46,730 nucleotides of DNA, taken from contig JADZCI010000118.1 of assembly GCA_020851655.1 (NCBI GenBank), positions 1 to 46,730 on the forward strand, given 5' to 3'. Numbering within the stretch: the first letter of the stretch is position 1; every line of letters begins with the position of its first letter. Of the stretch, positions 16,536 through 25,098 are shown piece after piece. The stretch comes from Bryobacterales bacterium (GTDB lineage Bacteria; Acidobacteriota; Terriglobia; Bryobacterales; Bryobacteraceae). The translations under genes were made by a program, and so were the position numbers. The notes below the pieces were generated by a model, which made no database searches, was not told the origin of the DNA, and saw nothing but the letters and a program-made list of their open reading frames with translations.

Positions 16536-16816
16536 ATCACTTGATCTTAAACCTTAGGCCGGGTACCGGTACCGGCATGCGGTGTTACAAACCAGCCGGT
16601 GCGGTGATCCCCCGAGTGGGGGGTTTGCGCGCTAAACATAGAGAATTGAAATGCGAAGAGCACGCAGCGGGGGATTCGAAGAAGCGTTCGAGGCGTCCGA
16701 TGTAAGATTGAATTCGAGGTTTGGTTCTAGTACTGAAACCCGCTATAGAATGGATGGTTTGTCTCATTCCGGTCTCGGTGAAATCGCCGACTCTTGAGGC
16801 TGCGGAGATTGATTGA
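16536..16816. other. Intergenic region between divergent RidA-like and PilZ genes; palindrome and short GC hairpin
   Basis: This 281-nt stretch holds no gene I can support. A perfect 12-base palindrome (two copies of GGTACC) lies at 16562-16573, 26 nt upstream of the RidA-like start, and could be an operator. A CCCCC/GGGGG hairpin with loop GAGT lies at 16609-16622, followed by TTT; it could be a weak terminator or simply GC-rich structure. A sigma-70-like promoter for the PilZ gene is listed separately. Confidence 0.4.
16721..16749 (+). promoter_or_regulatory. Candidate sigma-70-type promoter for the PilZ gene
   Basis: TTGGTT at 16721-16726 and TATAGA at 16744-16749 are separated by exactly 17 nt, 67 nt upstream of the PilZ ATG. 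Prediction by eye only. Confidence 0.45.
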
Positions 16817-17179
16817 ATGAAGTTTCAACCAAAAGTCAACTCAGAAACAGGCGTTTCCACAGGAGAGCGGAGGTCGTCAGACCGGTTCCCGATTAGCCGG
16901 GAGCTGAAATACAAGGTGCTGGAGCGCCGGGGCCAGACAGTGGGTAAGGGCACCACGCTGAACATGAGCAGCAGCGGTGTCTATTTCACCACCGAGCACG
17001 ATCTGTTGCCCGGCCAGAAGATTGAGATCGCCGTGAGCTGGCCGGCGCAGTTGGATAACAAGTGCAGCCTGAAGTTTCTGGCGCGGGGGCGGGTGGTGCG
17101 CGCCGAAACCGGGCGCGCGGCGGTCGAGATTGACCACTACGAGTTCAGGACAACGGGTTCGCAGGGCTTAACGATTTAA
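16817..17179 (+). CDS. PilZ-domain protein (probable c-di-GMP receptor)
   Basis: The product has 120 residues and is a stand-alone PilZ domain. The RxxxR motif is RSSDR (residues 19-23) and the second motif (D/N)xSxxG is NMSSSG (49-54), so both c-di-GMP contact motifs are intact. Such small receptors relay c-di-GMP levels to motility, secretion or exopolysaccharide machinery. The neighbouring UDP-sugar decarboxylase gene, which faces it and overlaps it by 35 nt, hints at exopolysaccharide, but the overlap alone does not prove a link. Confidence 0.88.
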   Translation: MKFQPKVNSETGVSTGERRSSDRFPISRELKYKVLERRGQTVGKGTTLNMSSSGVYFTTEHDLLPGQKIEIAVSWPAQLDNKCSLKFLARGRVVRAETGRAAVEIDHYEFRTTGSQGLTI

Positions 17180-18116
17180 CTTCTCCGTTGAGCCGGGTGC
17201 GGAAGTAGCCGATCGTTTCGCGCAGGCCTTCCTCCAGATCCACACGAGGCTCCCAGTTGAGGAGCCGGCGCGCCTTGGAAATGTCCGGGCGCCGGCGCTG
17301 AGGGTCGTCTTCCGGCAGGGGGCGATAGACAATCTCCGACACGCCTCCGGTCAGGTTCCGGATCGCCTCGGCAAACTCGAGCACGGTGAGCTCCCGCGGA
17401 TTCCCTAGGTTGACGGGATAGCGCTCCGCGGCGCCGCCCAGCCTAACAAGCCCTTCGACAAGATCACTGACATAACAGAAACTCCGCGTCTGGCTGCCGC
17501 CGCCAAAGACCGTGAGCGGCTGGCCCTGGAGCGCCTGCGACAGAAAGGCCGGCACGATTCGCCCGTCGTTCAGCTTCATCCTGGGGCCATAGGTGTTGAA
17601 GATTCGGGCGATGTTGGTCCGCAAGCCGTGCTGCCGGTGAAAGGCCATCGTGAGCGCCTCGCCAAACCGCTTGCTCTCGTCATAGCAGGACCTGGGCCCG
17701 ACGGGGTTCACGTGGCCCCAATACGTCTCAGCCTGCGGGTGCTCCAGCGGGTCGCCGTAGCTTTCCGACGTCGAGGTCAGCAGAAACCAGGCGTTTCGCT
17801 CCCGGGCGAACTCCAGCACGTTGCGAGTCCCCTCCGACCCGGTGCGCAGAGTCTGGATCGGATGCTTGAGGTAATCGAACGGGCTCGCCGGAGACGCCAG
17901 GTGGTAGATGCCGTCAAACGGGCCTTCAACGTCCAGCGGCGCGACCACGTCGTGCCGGAACCATTGAAATCGATGGTGGCCTTCGAGATGAGCCAGATTC
18001 TCGGCGCGGCCGGTCAGGAGATTGTCGACGCCGGCCACGTCGTGGCCGTCTTTCAGCAAGCGGTCGCACAGGTGGGATCCGATGAATCCGGCCGCGCCAG
18101 TGACCAAGATACGCAA
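17145..18116 (-). CDS. UDP-glucuronic acid decarboxylase (UDP-xylose synthase), SDR family
   Basis: The product has 323 residues. The Rossmann motif [10 protein letters not shown] opens the protein; [15 protein letters not shown], the catalytic Y-x3-K in SCYDESKR and the Arg-rich substrate region match UDP-glucuronate decarboxylases, which convert UDP-glucuronate to UDP-xylose with bound NAD in the cytosol. The start appears to be TTG at 18116 (MRILVTG), because the canonical N-terminus begins there; GAGAGG lies just two bases upstream, so another TTG three codons later is a fallback. The 3' end overlaps the PilZ gene by 35 nt. UDP-xylose feeds surface polysaccharide synthesis. Confidence 0.9.
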   Translation of the reverse strand: MRILVTGAAGFIGSHLCDRLLKDGHDVAGVDNLLTGRAENLAHLEGHHRFQWFRHDVVAPLDVEGPFDGIYHLASPASPFDYLKHPIQTLRTGSEGTRNVLEFARERNAWFLLTSTSESYGDPLEHPQAETYWGHVNPVGPRSCYDESKRFGEALTMAFHRQHGLRTNIARIFNTYGPRMKLNDGRIVPAFLSQALQGQPLTVFGGGSQTRSFCYVSDLVEGLVRLGGAAERYPVNLGNPRELTVLEFAEAIRNLTGGVSEIVYRPLPEDDPQRRRPDISKARRLLNWEPRVDLEEGLRETIGYFRTRLNGEVKSLSPANPLS

Positions 18117-18190
18117 TCCTCTCTATTGTAGGTGGATTCAGCGGCCGTCTCGCCCGGACCGAAGTGCTACATTCGGAGTCGGACTTGTGT

Positions 18191-20044
18191 ATGTTGGTGC
18201 GCCCGTGGTGGGAAGTTGTCCTGTTTCTTGCGCTCGCCGGCCTGTCCGCGGCAGGCTTCTGGGTGCGTTTCCGAAGAGTGTTTTGGACGATCGCCGGGTC
18301 GAAGAAAGATGCGGACTTTCTGTTGCATCCCGCCGCCAAACGCGTCTGGGACTTCTTCTGGGAGGTGCTCTGCCAGGCCAAGGTAATCCGGGAACGGCCC
18401 TGGCCCGGTTTGGCGCACGCGTTCGTGTTCTGGGGCTTCTGCGCGTTCGCCATCGTTACCGTTAATCACCTGCTCGGTGGAATCAACATTGAGCTGCTGC
18501 GGTTCGACCGCGGCGTGTTCGGGCCCTTCTACTTTGGCCTGGCCTTTCTGTTCGCGCTGGCAGTCAGCGTTTCGATTACCGGGCTGGCCGTGCGCCGCTT
18601 CCTGGTGCGGCCAAAGTGGCTCGGGCCGGAGCTTTCGTTGGAATCCGGCGTTATCGCGGCCTTGATCCTGGCGCTGATGCTAACCTTTATCGCCGACTAC
18701 ATTCTCGGCGGCCAGGGCGAGCCGGGGCGTATTCTTTGGTGGCTCCACACGCTGGCGCTGCTGATCTTTCTGCCCCTGATTCCGCACACCAAGCACCTGC
18801 ACCTGGTGCTCAGCCCGGCAACCGTCTTCCTGTCGCGAGGCTCGTTCTGTCACATACCGCCGCTTGCCGGGGACGATGACTTCGGCCTGGACACGGGCAA
18901 GGATGTGACGCGCTTGGGGGCCTTGCAGGCGTACTCGTGCGTAGAGTGCGGGCGCTGCCAGGAGCATTGCCCCGCCAACAATACCGGCAAGATCCTCAAT
19001 CCGAAAGAAATCGCGCTCGGGTTCCGCTCGTACCTGAACGAGCAGGGCCCGCTGGCGGAGCAGCCGCTGCTGGGCGTCCACCTCAGCGAAGAGGCTGTGT
19101 TCCAGTGCACCACCTGCGGCGCGTGTGAGTTCCAGTGCCCTGTCGGGGTCGAGCACTTGCCGCTGATCATCGGCCTGCGCCGCGGCGCGGTCAATACGGG
19201 AAAGTGGGAAGACGATTACGGCACCAAGCTGTTCCTTTCTCTGGAACGCAACGGCAACCCGCTGGGCATGGCCGCGTCGGAGCGCGACAAGTTCGTGCAG
19301 AAGCATGAACTCCCGCTCTACGACGGCACACAGGAGTACTGCTTGTGGATGGGATGCATGGGTTCCTACGACCCGCAAGGACGCGAGATCATCCTGGCGC
19401 TGGTCCGCATCCTCCGTTACTTGAACGTCACGTTCGGTGTCTTGAAGAAGGAACGATGTACGGGCGATTCGGCCCGGCGCCTGGGCAACGACCTGGTCTT
19501 CCAGCAACTGGCGGAAAGCAACATCGAGCAGTTGAAGAAGGCCAAAGCCGGGAAATTGCTTTCCATCTGTCCGCATTGCGTTCGAACGATTTCGGAAGAC
19601 TGGAAGGAGTTTGGCGCGGCGTTCCGGATCGAGCACCACTCCGAATTCCTGGACCGCCACAAGCATCTCCTGCCCGCTCCCGCAGACGGGCGCGCGAACG
19701 CGGTGTACCACGACCCGTGCTATCTCGGCCGGTATATGGACATCTATGAGCCGCCGCGCCAGTTGCTGGGCCGCTTTCATTCCGTGGTGGACGCGAACCG
19801 CGCGCGCGAGCGTTCGTTCTGCTGCGGCGCCGGAGGAGGATTAGTGTTTCTGGGCGAGGAGAAGGGCGACCGCGTGAGTCATGTGCGAGCCCGCGAACTT
19901 GCGGCCACAGGCGCTTCGCTCGTCGCGGCGGCATGCCCGTTCTGCAACACGATGTTCCGCGACGCGCTTCCCGCGGTGTCGGCGGCGCCGCCCAAGTTGC
20001 TGGATATCGCCCAGATCGCCGCCTCCGGACTGCCTTCCAACTGA
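18191..20044 (+). CDS. Membrane-bound Fe-S oxidoreductase (NarI-like membrane domain + HdrD/GlpC-like CCG domains)
   Basis: The product has 617 residues from the ATG at 18191; a GTG at 18164 would add nine residues. Residues 1-210 hold about five to six membrane segments with conserved His residues (HAFVFWGF, HTLALLIF, HTKHLHLV) like the haem b-binding NarI/HdrE region. Next come two [4Fe-4S] motifs: C250-x2-C253-x2-C256-x3-C260-P and C306-x2-C309-x2-C312-x3-C316-P. Then two cysteine-rich CCG-type regions follow (CPHC and SFCCGAGGG, ending in CPFC). The family passes electrons between soluble donors and the quinone pool, often beside electron-transfer flavoprotein genes; none is in this window. 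Donor and acceptor remain unknown. Confidence 0.88.
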   Translation: MLVRPWWEVVLFLALAGLSAAGFWVRFRRVFWTIAGSKKDADFLLHPAAKRVWDFFWEVLCQAKVIRERPWPGLAHAFVFWGFCAFAIVTVNHLLGGINIELLRFDRGVFGPFYFGLAFLFALAVSVSITGLAVRRFLVRPKWLGPELSLESGVIAALILALMLTFIADYILGGQGEPGRILWWLHTLALLIFLPLIPHTKHLHLVLSPATVFLSRGSFCHIPPLAGDDDFGLDTGKDVTRLGALQAYSCVECGRCQEHCPANNTGKILNPKEIALGFRSYLNEQGPLAEQPLLGVHLSEEAVFQCTTCGACEFQCPVGVEHLPLIIGLRRGAVNTGKWEDDYGTKLFLSLERNGNPLGMAASERDKFVQKHELPLYDGTQEYCLWMGCMGSYDPQGREIILALVRILRYLNVTFGVLKKERCTGDSARRLGNDLVFQQLAESNIEQLKKAKAGKLLSICPHCVRTISEDWKEFGAAFRIEHHSEFLDRHKHLLPAPADGRANAVYHDPCYLGRYMDIYEPPRQLLGRFHSVVDANRARERSFCCGAGGGLVFLGEEKGDRVSHVRARELAATGASLVAAACPFCNTMFRDALPAVSAAPPKLLDIAQIAASGLPSN

Positions 20045-20055
20045 GGGCTGCCCCG

Positions 20056-20532
20056 TTGAAGACCAATGCCGTCCGAATCCTGGAGCAGTTGGGCATCCCG
20101 CACCAACTTCGCGAATATGAGGTGGACCCGGACGATCTCTCGGCGGAAACAGTAGCGGCGAAAATCGGCATGCCGCCCGAACAGGTCTTCAAGACACTCG
20201 TCGCGCGGGGAGACCGCAGCGGCGTCTGCCTTGCCGTGATTCCCGGAAACGCGCTTCTGGACTTGAAGGCCTTGGCCAAAGCCTCTGGCGATCGTAAGGC
20301 CGATACCGTGCCGCTGAACGAGGTCCTGCCCCTGACCGGATACATCCGCGGTGGCGTTACCGCGCTGGCCTGCAAGAAGGACTACCCGGTCTATCTGGAC
20401 GAGACGGCCATCCTGTGGAACGTCATTTCCGTATCGGCAGGGCAGCGGGGGCTTCAGATCCTCGTGGCGCCGGACGATTACCTGGGGGCGGTCAAGGGGG
20501 TCTACGCTGCCATTGCCAGGCCGAAGCTGTAG
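20056..20532 (+). CDS. ybaK: YbaK/EbsC-type Cys-tRNA(Pro) deacylase
   Basis: The product has 158 residues from a TTG start at 20056. This start is chosen because GAGGG (20043-20047) sits eight bases upstream and the family N-terminus (KTNAVRILEQLGI) follows at once; longer versions would overlap the preceding gene. The YbaK signature is visible in VFKTLVARGD, AVIPGNALLDLKAL and GYIRGGVTALACKKDYPVY. The enzyme removes cysteine mischarged on tRNA-Pro by prolyl-tRNA synthetase. It lies 11 nt after the Fe-S oxidoreductase stop. Confidence 0.88.
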   Translation: MKTNAVRILEQLGIPHQLREYEVDPDDLSAETVAAKIGMPPEQVFKTLVARGDRSGVCLAVIPGNALLDLKALAKASGDRKADTVPLNEVLPLTGYIRGGVTALACKKDYPVYLDETAILWNVISVSAGQRGLQILVAPDDYLGAVKGVYAAIARPKL

Positions 20533-20585
20533 GTTCGGCGTCAATCTCATTCAAAAACACCTCAACTTGCGCCGAAAAGAAGGCT

Positions 20586-22043
20586 ATGGGCACCGATGGA
20601 CGAACGCCCCATTCGCCGGGCCTCGCCAGTCTCAGCACGAAGATTCTCGAACGCGGCGATTTGCCCGCCTGCTCACAGAACATACAGTCGCTGTTGAAGC
20701 TCTCGGCGAGCCCCAACGCGTCCATCGCCGCTTTCAGTTCCGTCGCGCTGAAGGATGTCACGCTGAGTTTGCGCATTCTCCAGGCGGCCAACACCGCGCT
20801 GTTCAACCGCGCGGGGAGGACGATCCTGAGCGTGTCGCACGCGACCGCGTTATTGGGCCTGGACACCGTGGTTCAGATTGCGGCGGGGCTGGGGTTGTTG
20901 GAGGAGTTTGCCCGGACCAGGCCGGGGCTGCGGGAGCTGACGACGCTGTCGCTGCTGACCGCCAGCCATGCCCGCCAGATCGCCGCTCACTATGGCTATG
21001 CGCACGCAGAAGAAGCGTACCTGTGCGGCTTGCTTCGCAACTTGGGCGAGTTGCTGGTCGCGTTCTATACGCCGGAAGACTACGCACGCATCCTCGTGCT
21101 GGCCGAAAGGGAGAAACTGGACGCTGCCGCGGCGAGCCGCCGGCTGGTGGGATACCAGTTCGAGGACGTGGCGGCGCACGTGATGGAGGGATGGGGGCTG
21201 ACCGGTCCGGTGGTGGATTGCCAGCGAGCCAGCCTTGCCGAACTGCTCCAGGAACCGCCGGACGACGCAAACACACTGATGATGACGGCCACCGCCGCGC
21301 ATGCGCTCACCGTGGCAGTCCACCGGAAGCCCGAGCGGGAGTCCCGGGCGGCAACACGGAATGTGTTGCAGCGTTTCGGGCACCGGCTGAGATTGACCGA
21401 AGCTGAGTTGCAGCCGATTCTGCACAACGCGATTCTGGAAGCGCGGGACACGTACGAGTCGCTGGATATTTCGCTGAGCGCGTTAAAGTATCAGCGCCAG
21501 GTGGAACGCGCGACAGCGCTGTTGGATGAGCGCCCCATCGAATCCGAGCGCCTCAGTCAAGCGCTGGCGCGCCTGGAAAACCGCCTGACGCTCGAACCGG
21601 ATTTCGACATCGCTGAGTTTGTTGCGACTGCTCTTGAAGCCATGGTGGCAAGCGGGTGCTGCGATCGCGCCTTGTTTGCGCAATGCGACGTGAAGCGCAA
21701 ACTGGTTCAGGGCCGCTACGCGCACGGCGGTTTGGAGGGGCAGGCGCAGTTCTTCTGTTATCCCCTCAGCGCGACCGACTACCCCATCGGCGCCTCGATT
21801 GTCCATGGCGAGGATGTTTTCACCGACGTCAATCCAGGTTCCAGGCTGGCCGACACACCCCTGGCAGCCGTTTTCGCGCCGGTGTGGCTCGCCGTGCTGC
21901 CGATCACGCTGACCGGCCAACCCGCCGCCTGTTTCTACCTCGATCGCACGCGCCCCAACTTCACGCTCAACAGCGACGAACATACCGCTCTATGCCGCCT
22001 CCGCGACATCGCCGCCCGGGCCCTCGCCCAGAAGCGCGCATAA
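20586..22043 (+). CDS. HDOD-domain signalling protein with C-terminal GAF-like region
   Basis: The product has 485 residues from the ATG at 20586, preceded by AAGAAGG. Residues about 12-215 form an HDOD domain (LSASPNASIAAFSSV, ILQAANTALFN, SVSHATALLGLDTV, GLLRNLGELLVAFY), the HD-GYP relative that usually lacks metal-binding residues. A helical linker follows, then a C-terminal region (about 340-485) with GAF-like features. HDOD proteins in acidobacteria and proteobacteria take part in signalling, motility and stress regulation, usually by binding partners rather than by catalysis. The gene is followed by tRNA-Lys and stands apart from the toxin-antitoxin remnant. Confidence 0.82.
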   Translation: MGTDGRTPHSPGLASLSTKILERGDLPACSQNIQSLLKLSASPNASIAAFSSVALKDVTLSLRILQAANTALFNRAGRTILSVSHATALLGLDTVVQIAAGLGLLEEFARTRPGLRELTTLSLLTASHARQIAAHYGYAHAEEAYLCGLLRNLGELLVAFYTPEDYARILVLAEREKLDAAAASRRLVGYQFEDVAAHVMEGWGLTGPVVDCQRASLAELLQEPPDDANTLMMTATAAHALTVAVHRKPERESRAATRNVLQRFGHRLRLTEAELQPILHNAILEARDTYESLDISLSALKYQRQVERATALLDERPIESERLSQALARLENRLTLEPDFDIAEFVATALEAMVASGCCDRALFAQCDVKRKLVQGRYAHGGLEGQAQFFCYPLSATDYPIGASIVHGEDVFTDVNPGSRLADTPLAAVFAPVWLAVLPITLTGQPAACFYLDRTRPNFTLNSDEHTALCRLRDIAARALAQKRA

Positions 22044-22099
22044 GCGCATCGCAGCGGCGTTCAGGCGAAGAGATTTTCGGTCGAGGCTTGGACCGCGAA

Positions 22100-22108
22100 T
22101 GCTATACT
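22100..22108 (+). promoter_or_regulatory. Extended -10 promoter element for tRNA-Lys
   Basis: TGC directly followed by TATACT (22103-22108) forms an extended -10 box, about 32 nt upstream of the mature tRNA 5' end. No good -35 hexamer at normal spacing was seen, which fits an extended -10 promoter. Confidence 0.5.
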
Positions 22109-22139
22109 CAAAATTCGTCACGCCTTTTCCACCAAGTGT

Positions 22140-22215
<76 letters not shown>

Positions 22216-22574
22216 TACACAATAAGGGACTTATCGAAATCCGTGCGCTCGATCACATTCCAGTCCACTGCGAAGTTGAGCGCCCCGCGAAGGACCCGGT
22301 GGATGTACTGGACCCTGGCCACAGCATGGCCCCTATTGCTCTTCGACTTCAGGAACTGATCCACGTCGCGGATGGTGATCTTGCGGACTCGCTTTGAGCC
22401 CAGCGCGGCAACCATGTGCTTCTCGGAATGATATTTGTAGTCCTGGTGGACGGACGGGGAGACGCTCGCGCTTGGTCTTGCCTCAAACCCTTTTGCGGCC
22501 TCCGCCGGGGAGGCGAATCGCGCATCGGTAATATTCCTTGCGGCCATTGCTGGCTATAAAAATGCTCGGGGCAT
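22216..22574 (-). pseudogene. Truncated tyrosine recombinase/integrase remnant (N-terminal core-binding domain only)
   Basis: Read on the minus strand, an AAAGGAG ribosome site and ATG (22574) are followed by five codons and an in-frame TAG. The frame then continues from about 22547 with a recognisable SAM-like core-binding domain of phage-type integrases: HQDYKYHSEKHMVAALGSKR, KITIRDVDQFLKSK and YIHRVLRGALNFAVDWNVIE. The frame then runs into the tRNA-Lys 3' end, so the whole catalytic domain (R-H-R-Y) is missing. The early stop plus truncation mark it as a pseudogene. Its position against the tRNA is the classic place for a site-specific integrase. This entry covers most of the gene-free stretch between the tRNA and the PIN gene; 22575-22688 shows nothing else I can support. 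Confidence 0.7.
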
Positions 22575-22688
22575 GAGGTTCAGTCTCCTTTCCGTTGAAG
22601 GTCGAGGCGGAGGGAGTTCGACGAAAGATGGAACGGCCTTCCCAAGGACGGTAAGTTGTTCTGGTAATCCGCAGTCCAGGTCGGCGGC

Positions 22689-23144
22689 CTACTGACGGAT
22701 TCGCTCGATAACGATGGCGGGCGCGTCATCGTAAAGCTCCTCCAGGAATGTGCTCGGGCCGACCGCTTTAACATTCCATGGCGATGTCGCGGCCGGAGGG
22801 AAGTGCCGTTTATCGAACGTGACGACGGACTGCGCCTTCGCTCGGACGGCAGCGGCGAGGACGTGCCGGTCTTTGGCATCGTTGGTCATCTTGCGAACCA
22901 ACGGCTCGAAACCGGTCACCCAGCAGTCACCAAAGTGCCGCCGCAATTCCCGTACGAGATATGCGGTTTTGGCGGGCGACAATCCGATCTGGGTTTCGAG
23001 TGCTCGTTTCATCTCGGCAATGATCTCGTCCGACCAACGTGGTTGATAAAGGGCAGGCGGTTCGGCCAATCGAAGCAGCGTGTCCCGCAGCGGAGCTTGC
23101 AGGAGAACGCAGGCGTCGAGAATGGCGATACGCTCACCTGGCAA
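22689..23144 (-). CDS. PIN-domain ribonuclease toxin (VapC-like)
   Basis: The product has 151 residues. PIN acidic residues are visible: D10 in AILDACVLL, an Asp/Glu near 40-44 (WSDEIIAEM), D92 in DAKDRHVLAAAV and D111 in VTFDKRHFP, the usual four-acid metal site. TTG start at 23144 is set by a GGGAGG/AAAGG ribosome site just upstream. It lies 15 nt after the stop of the HTH partner gene, typical of a type II toxin-antitoxin pair, although here the antitoxin is a helix-turn-helix protein rather than VapB. PIN toxins cleave tRNA, rRNA or mRNA; the target here is unknown. Confidence 0.82.
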   Translation of the reverse strand: MPGERIAILDACVLLQAPLRDTLLRLAEPPALYQPRWSDEIIAEMKRALETQIGLSPAKTAYLVRELRRHFGDCWVTGFEPLVRKMTNDAKDRHVLAAAVRAKAQSVVTFDKRHFPPAATSPWNVKAVGPSTFLEELYDDAPAIVIERIRQ

Positions 23145-23159
23145 AGCTACCTTTCCTCC

Positions 23160-23612
23160 CTACCTACCTTGCGCCCCAGGGGGCAAGATCACCTTGTCAT
23201 ACGTGCCAGCCTTTTTCTCCATTCGCGCCATGCGCACAATGGAGACGTGGCGTTCCCTGTCGCGCCTTGCTTTGTAGGCGAGAACATCCTTGAGATAGAC
23301 GCGCCGGTGTGAACCCACCATGTGAAACGGCAGCTTGTCCTCTTCCAGCAGGCGCACCATGAACGGACGCGAAAAACCCAGCATATTGGCAGCCCGTTGA
23401 GTCGTGAGTTCCTGGTGTTCGGGCACGATGGATACGGCCCTGCCTGCCTGCATGTTCTTCAGGATCTCGTCGAGCAGGCCAACCACCGGGCGCGGCAGTG
23501 GAACTTTTCGTCCCTTGGACCCCACTACGTTTACATGGCCTTGCTTCACCAACTGGCGAAGCTCTCGCAACTGGGCGGTTTCGCTGGCGGACGGGTTGAG
23601 AACGGCGGTCAT
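23160..23612 (-). CDS. Excisionase-type helix-turn-helix protein, probable antitoxin
   Basis: The product has 150 residues from the ATG at 23612, with an AGGAG site six bases upstream; the open frame extends farther upstream into an HTH fragment but this start is best supported. Residues 70-114 are a MerR/excisionase-like HTH (TTQRAANMLGFSRPF, then VGSHRRVYLKDVLAYK). The N-terminal part is helical. Small HTH_17-type proteins of this kind are frequently paired with PIN toxins and likely repress their own operon. Two copies of a nonamer upstream (23646-23672) could be the operator. Confidence 0.8.
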   Translation of the reverse strand: MTAVLNPSASETAQLRELRQLVKQGHVNVVGSKGRKVPLPRPVVGLLDEILKNMQAGRAVSIVPEHQELTTQRAANMLGFSRPFMVRLLEEDKLPFHMVGSHRRVYLKDVLAYKARRDRERHVSIVRMARMEKKAGTYDKVILPPGAQGR

Positions 23613-23645
23613 GCTGGCTCCTGCGAGCCAGTATGGCACATCCGA

Positions 23646-23672
23646 AATAACCGAAACTGACACAATAACCGA
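23646..23672 (-). promoter_or_regulatory. Candidate operator: two direct copies of AATAACCGA
   Basis: Exact copies of AATAACCGA at 23646-23654 and 23664-23672 (TCGGTTATT on the minus strand), 18 bp apart start to start, sit 34-60 bp upstream of the HTH antitoxin start. Direct nonamer repeats in this position fit autoregulation of a toxin-antitoxin operon. Inference from position only. Confidence 0.35.
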
Positions 23673-23687
23673 TCCTACGCCGCGGCC

Positions 23688-23845
23688 GGCGGCAGCTTCT
23701 TGTATTCTTCCTCCAAAGTGGTAGACGGGCAAGGCGCCGTCCGTCATCAGGCGGTAGGCGGTGGCCCGGCTCACGCCGCGTTCCTTTTGAACCTCGATGG
23801 CGCGAAGCAGGCGGTGTGGCGTTTCAGGCCGGCGTGGGTTGCGTC
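23688..23845 (-). pseudogene. Fragment of a second helix-turn-helix (excisionase-like) protein
   Basis: The minus strand encodes LLRAIEVQKERGVSRATAYR and then LMTDGALPVYHFGGR, a typical excisionase/HTH_17 half that ends abruptly, within a frame lacking a convincing start. It is in the same frame as the antitoxin gene. I take it as a remnant of the mobile element whose integrase lies next to tRNA-Lys. The remainder of the 314-nt gap up to the next gene holds the promoter and ribosome-site region of the plus-strand gene. Confidence 0.45.
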
Positions 23846-23926
23846 CGATGTACGCCGCCTGGAGCTATCATTGTGCTTACCGGCGCGCGGCCGCCGGGCA
23901 GTTTGCGGCACAAGGGAGAATGACAA

Positions 23927-25006
23927 GTGAGCCAACTCGCACGACGGGAATTCATCGCGGCGGCTGTGGCGGCGGGCGCGGCGCGCGCTGCCGGAGGCCG
24001 GGCTATCGAGCCACTCACTCCGGGAATCAAGATCTCCATGCAGGTCTCGGAAAACGCCAGCGATGAAGATCTGCAATGGGTCAAGCAGATGGGCGTCGAT
24101 TATCTTAACGTCCAGACGGGAAACGGACGGGCGACGCTGGAGAATTTCCTGGCGATCAAGAAGCGCGCCGAGACGCTGGGGTTGAGTGTCTGGAACATCT
24201 CGAACAACGACAACCGGAATATTGAGGAAATCACGTTAAACCTCCCCGGGCGCGATGCCAGGATCGCGTGGCTCAAGCAGTATCTTCGCGACCTGGGAAA
24301 GGCGGGCATCGGCTATATGACGTACGCCCACATGGCGAACGGCATCTGGTCGAGCCCGCGCGAAACTACCCGTGGCGGCGCTTCGGCCCGCGCTTTCAAA
24401 CTCGAGACCGCGGAGGGCAATTGGAATGGGAAGATCTACCGCGGGCCTCTGACACACGGCCGGAAGTACTCGAAAGAAGAACTCTGGGAAAACTACACCT
24501 ACTTCATCAAACAGATCGCACCGGTGGCCGAAGAGGCGGGCGTCCGCATCGGAATCCACCCCGATGATCCGCCGGTTCCGGAACTCGGTGGAATTCCGCG
24601 GCACATTTTCGGCACGTTTGACGGGTACGCCAAGGCTCTTGAGATCGCGAACTCCCCCGCCGTCGGCGTGTGCCTGTGTTGCGGCACCTGGATGGAAGGC
24701 GGCAAGGCTACTGGCAAGGATGTGTTCGAGGCGGCGCGCGCGTTCGCCAGGATGGGTAAGCTGTGGAAGATCCACTTCCGCAACGTCACCGGACCGATTC
24801 CTTACTTTGTCGAGACCTACATCGACAACGGATACACGGACATGTACAAGCTCATGCGAACGCTGGTGGAGGTGGACTTCCGCGGCAATCTGATCGCCGA
24901 CCACGTGCCGGAAATGGCCGGCGGGAGCAAGCCCGGCTGGTCATACAGCATGGGTTACATACGGGCTCTTTACCAGGCAGCTCAAGCGGAATTCAAGCGC
25001 GGCTAA
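23927..25006 (+). CDS. Tat-exported mannonate-dehydratase-like (UxuA family) TIM-barrel protein
   Basis: The product has 359 residues from a GTG at 23927, with a GGGAG site upstream. The N-terminus ARREFIAAAVAAGAARAAG looks like a twin-arginine signal (R6-R7). The rest is a TIM barrel close to UxuA: HPDDPPVPELGGIPR (from 211), VCLCCGTWMEGG (from 248), KIHFRNV and DHVPEM near the end, covering the His, Cys and Asp positions that bind the metal in mannonate dehydratase. UxuA converts D-mannonate to 2-keto-3-deoxygluconate in the cytosol; export is unusual, so an epimerase or other sugar-acid activity outside the cytosol is equally possible. Confidence 0.75.
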   Translation: MSQLARREFIAAAVAAGAARAAGGRAIEPLTPGIKISMQVSENASDEDLQWVKQMGVDYLNVQTGNGRATLENFLAIKKRAETLGLSVWNISNNDNRNIEEITLNLPGRDARIAWLKQYLRDLGKAGIGYMTYAHMANGIWSSPRETTRGGASARAFKLETAEGNWNGKIYRGPLTHGRKYSKEELWENYTYFIKQIAPVAEEAGVRIGIHPDDPPVPELGGIPRHIFGTFDGYAKALEIANSPAVGVCLCCGTWMEGGKATGKDVFEAARAFARMGKLWKIHFRNVTGPIPYFVETYIDNGYTDMYKLMRTLVEVDFRGNLIADHVPEMAGGSKPGWSYSMGYIRALYQAAQAEFKRG

Positions 25007-25098
25007 GGGGCGCGCACCCCCCAGGTATACTGGAGTCCTGGGAACAATGCTGCCCGCTCGCTGGCAGCACGACAACGATCGAGAGGAGTCACTGCAAT

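Noticed and set aside
16585..16767. 60-codon minus-strand frame in the PilZ upstream gap
   Set aside because: No ribosome site and it crosses the likely promoter.
22216..23926. A second copy of the tRNA-Lys 3' end as the far attachment site of the lost element
   Set aside because: I looked for GGTTCGATTCCTTCC-like strings downstream and saw none in the window.
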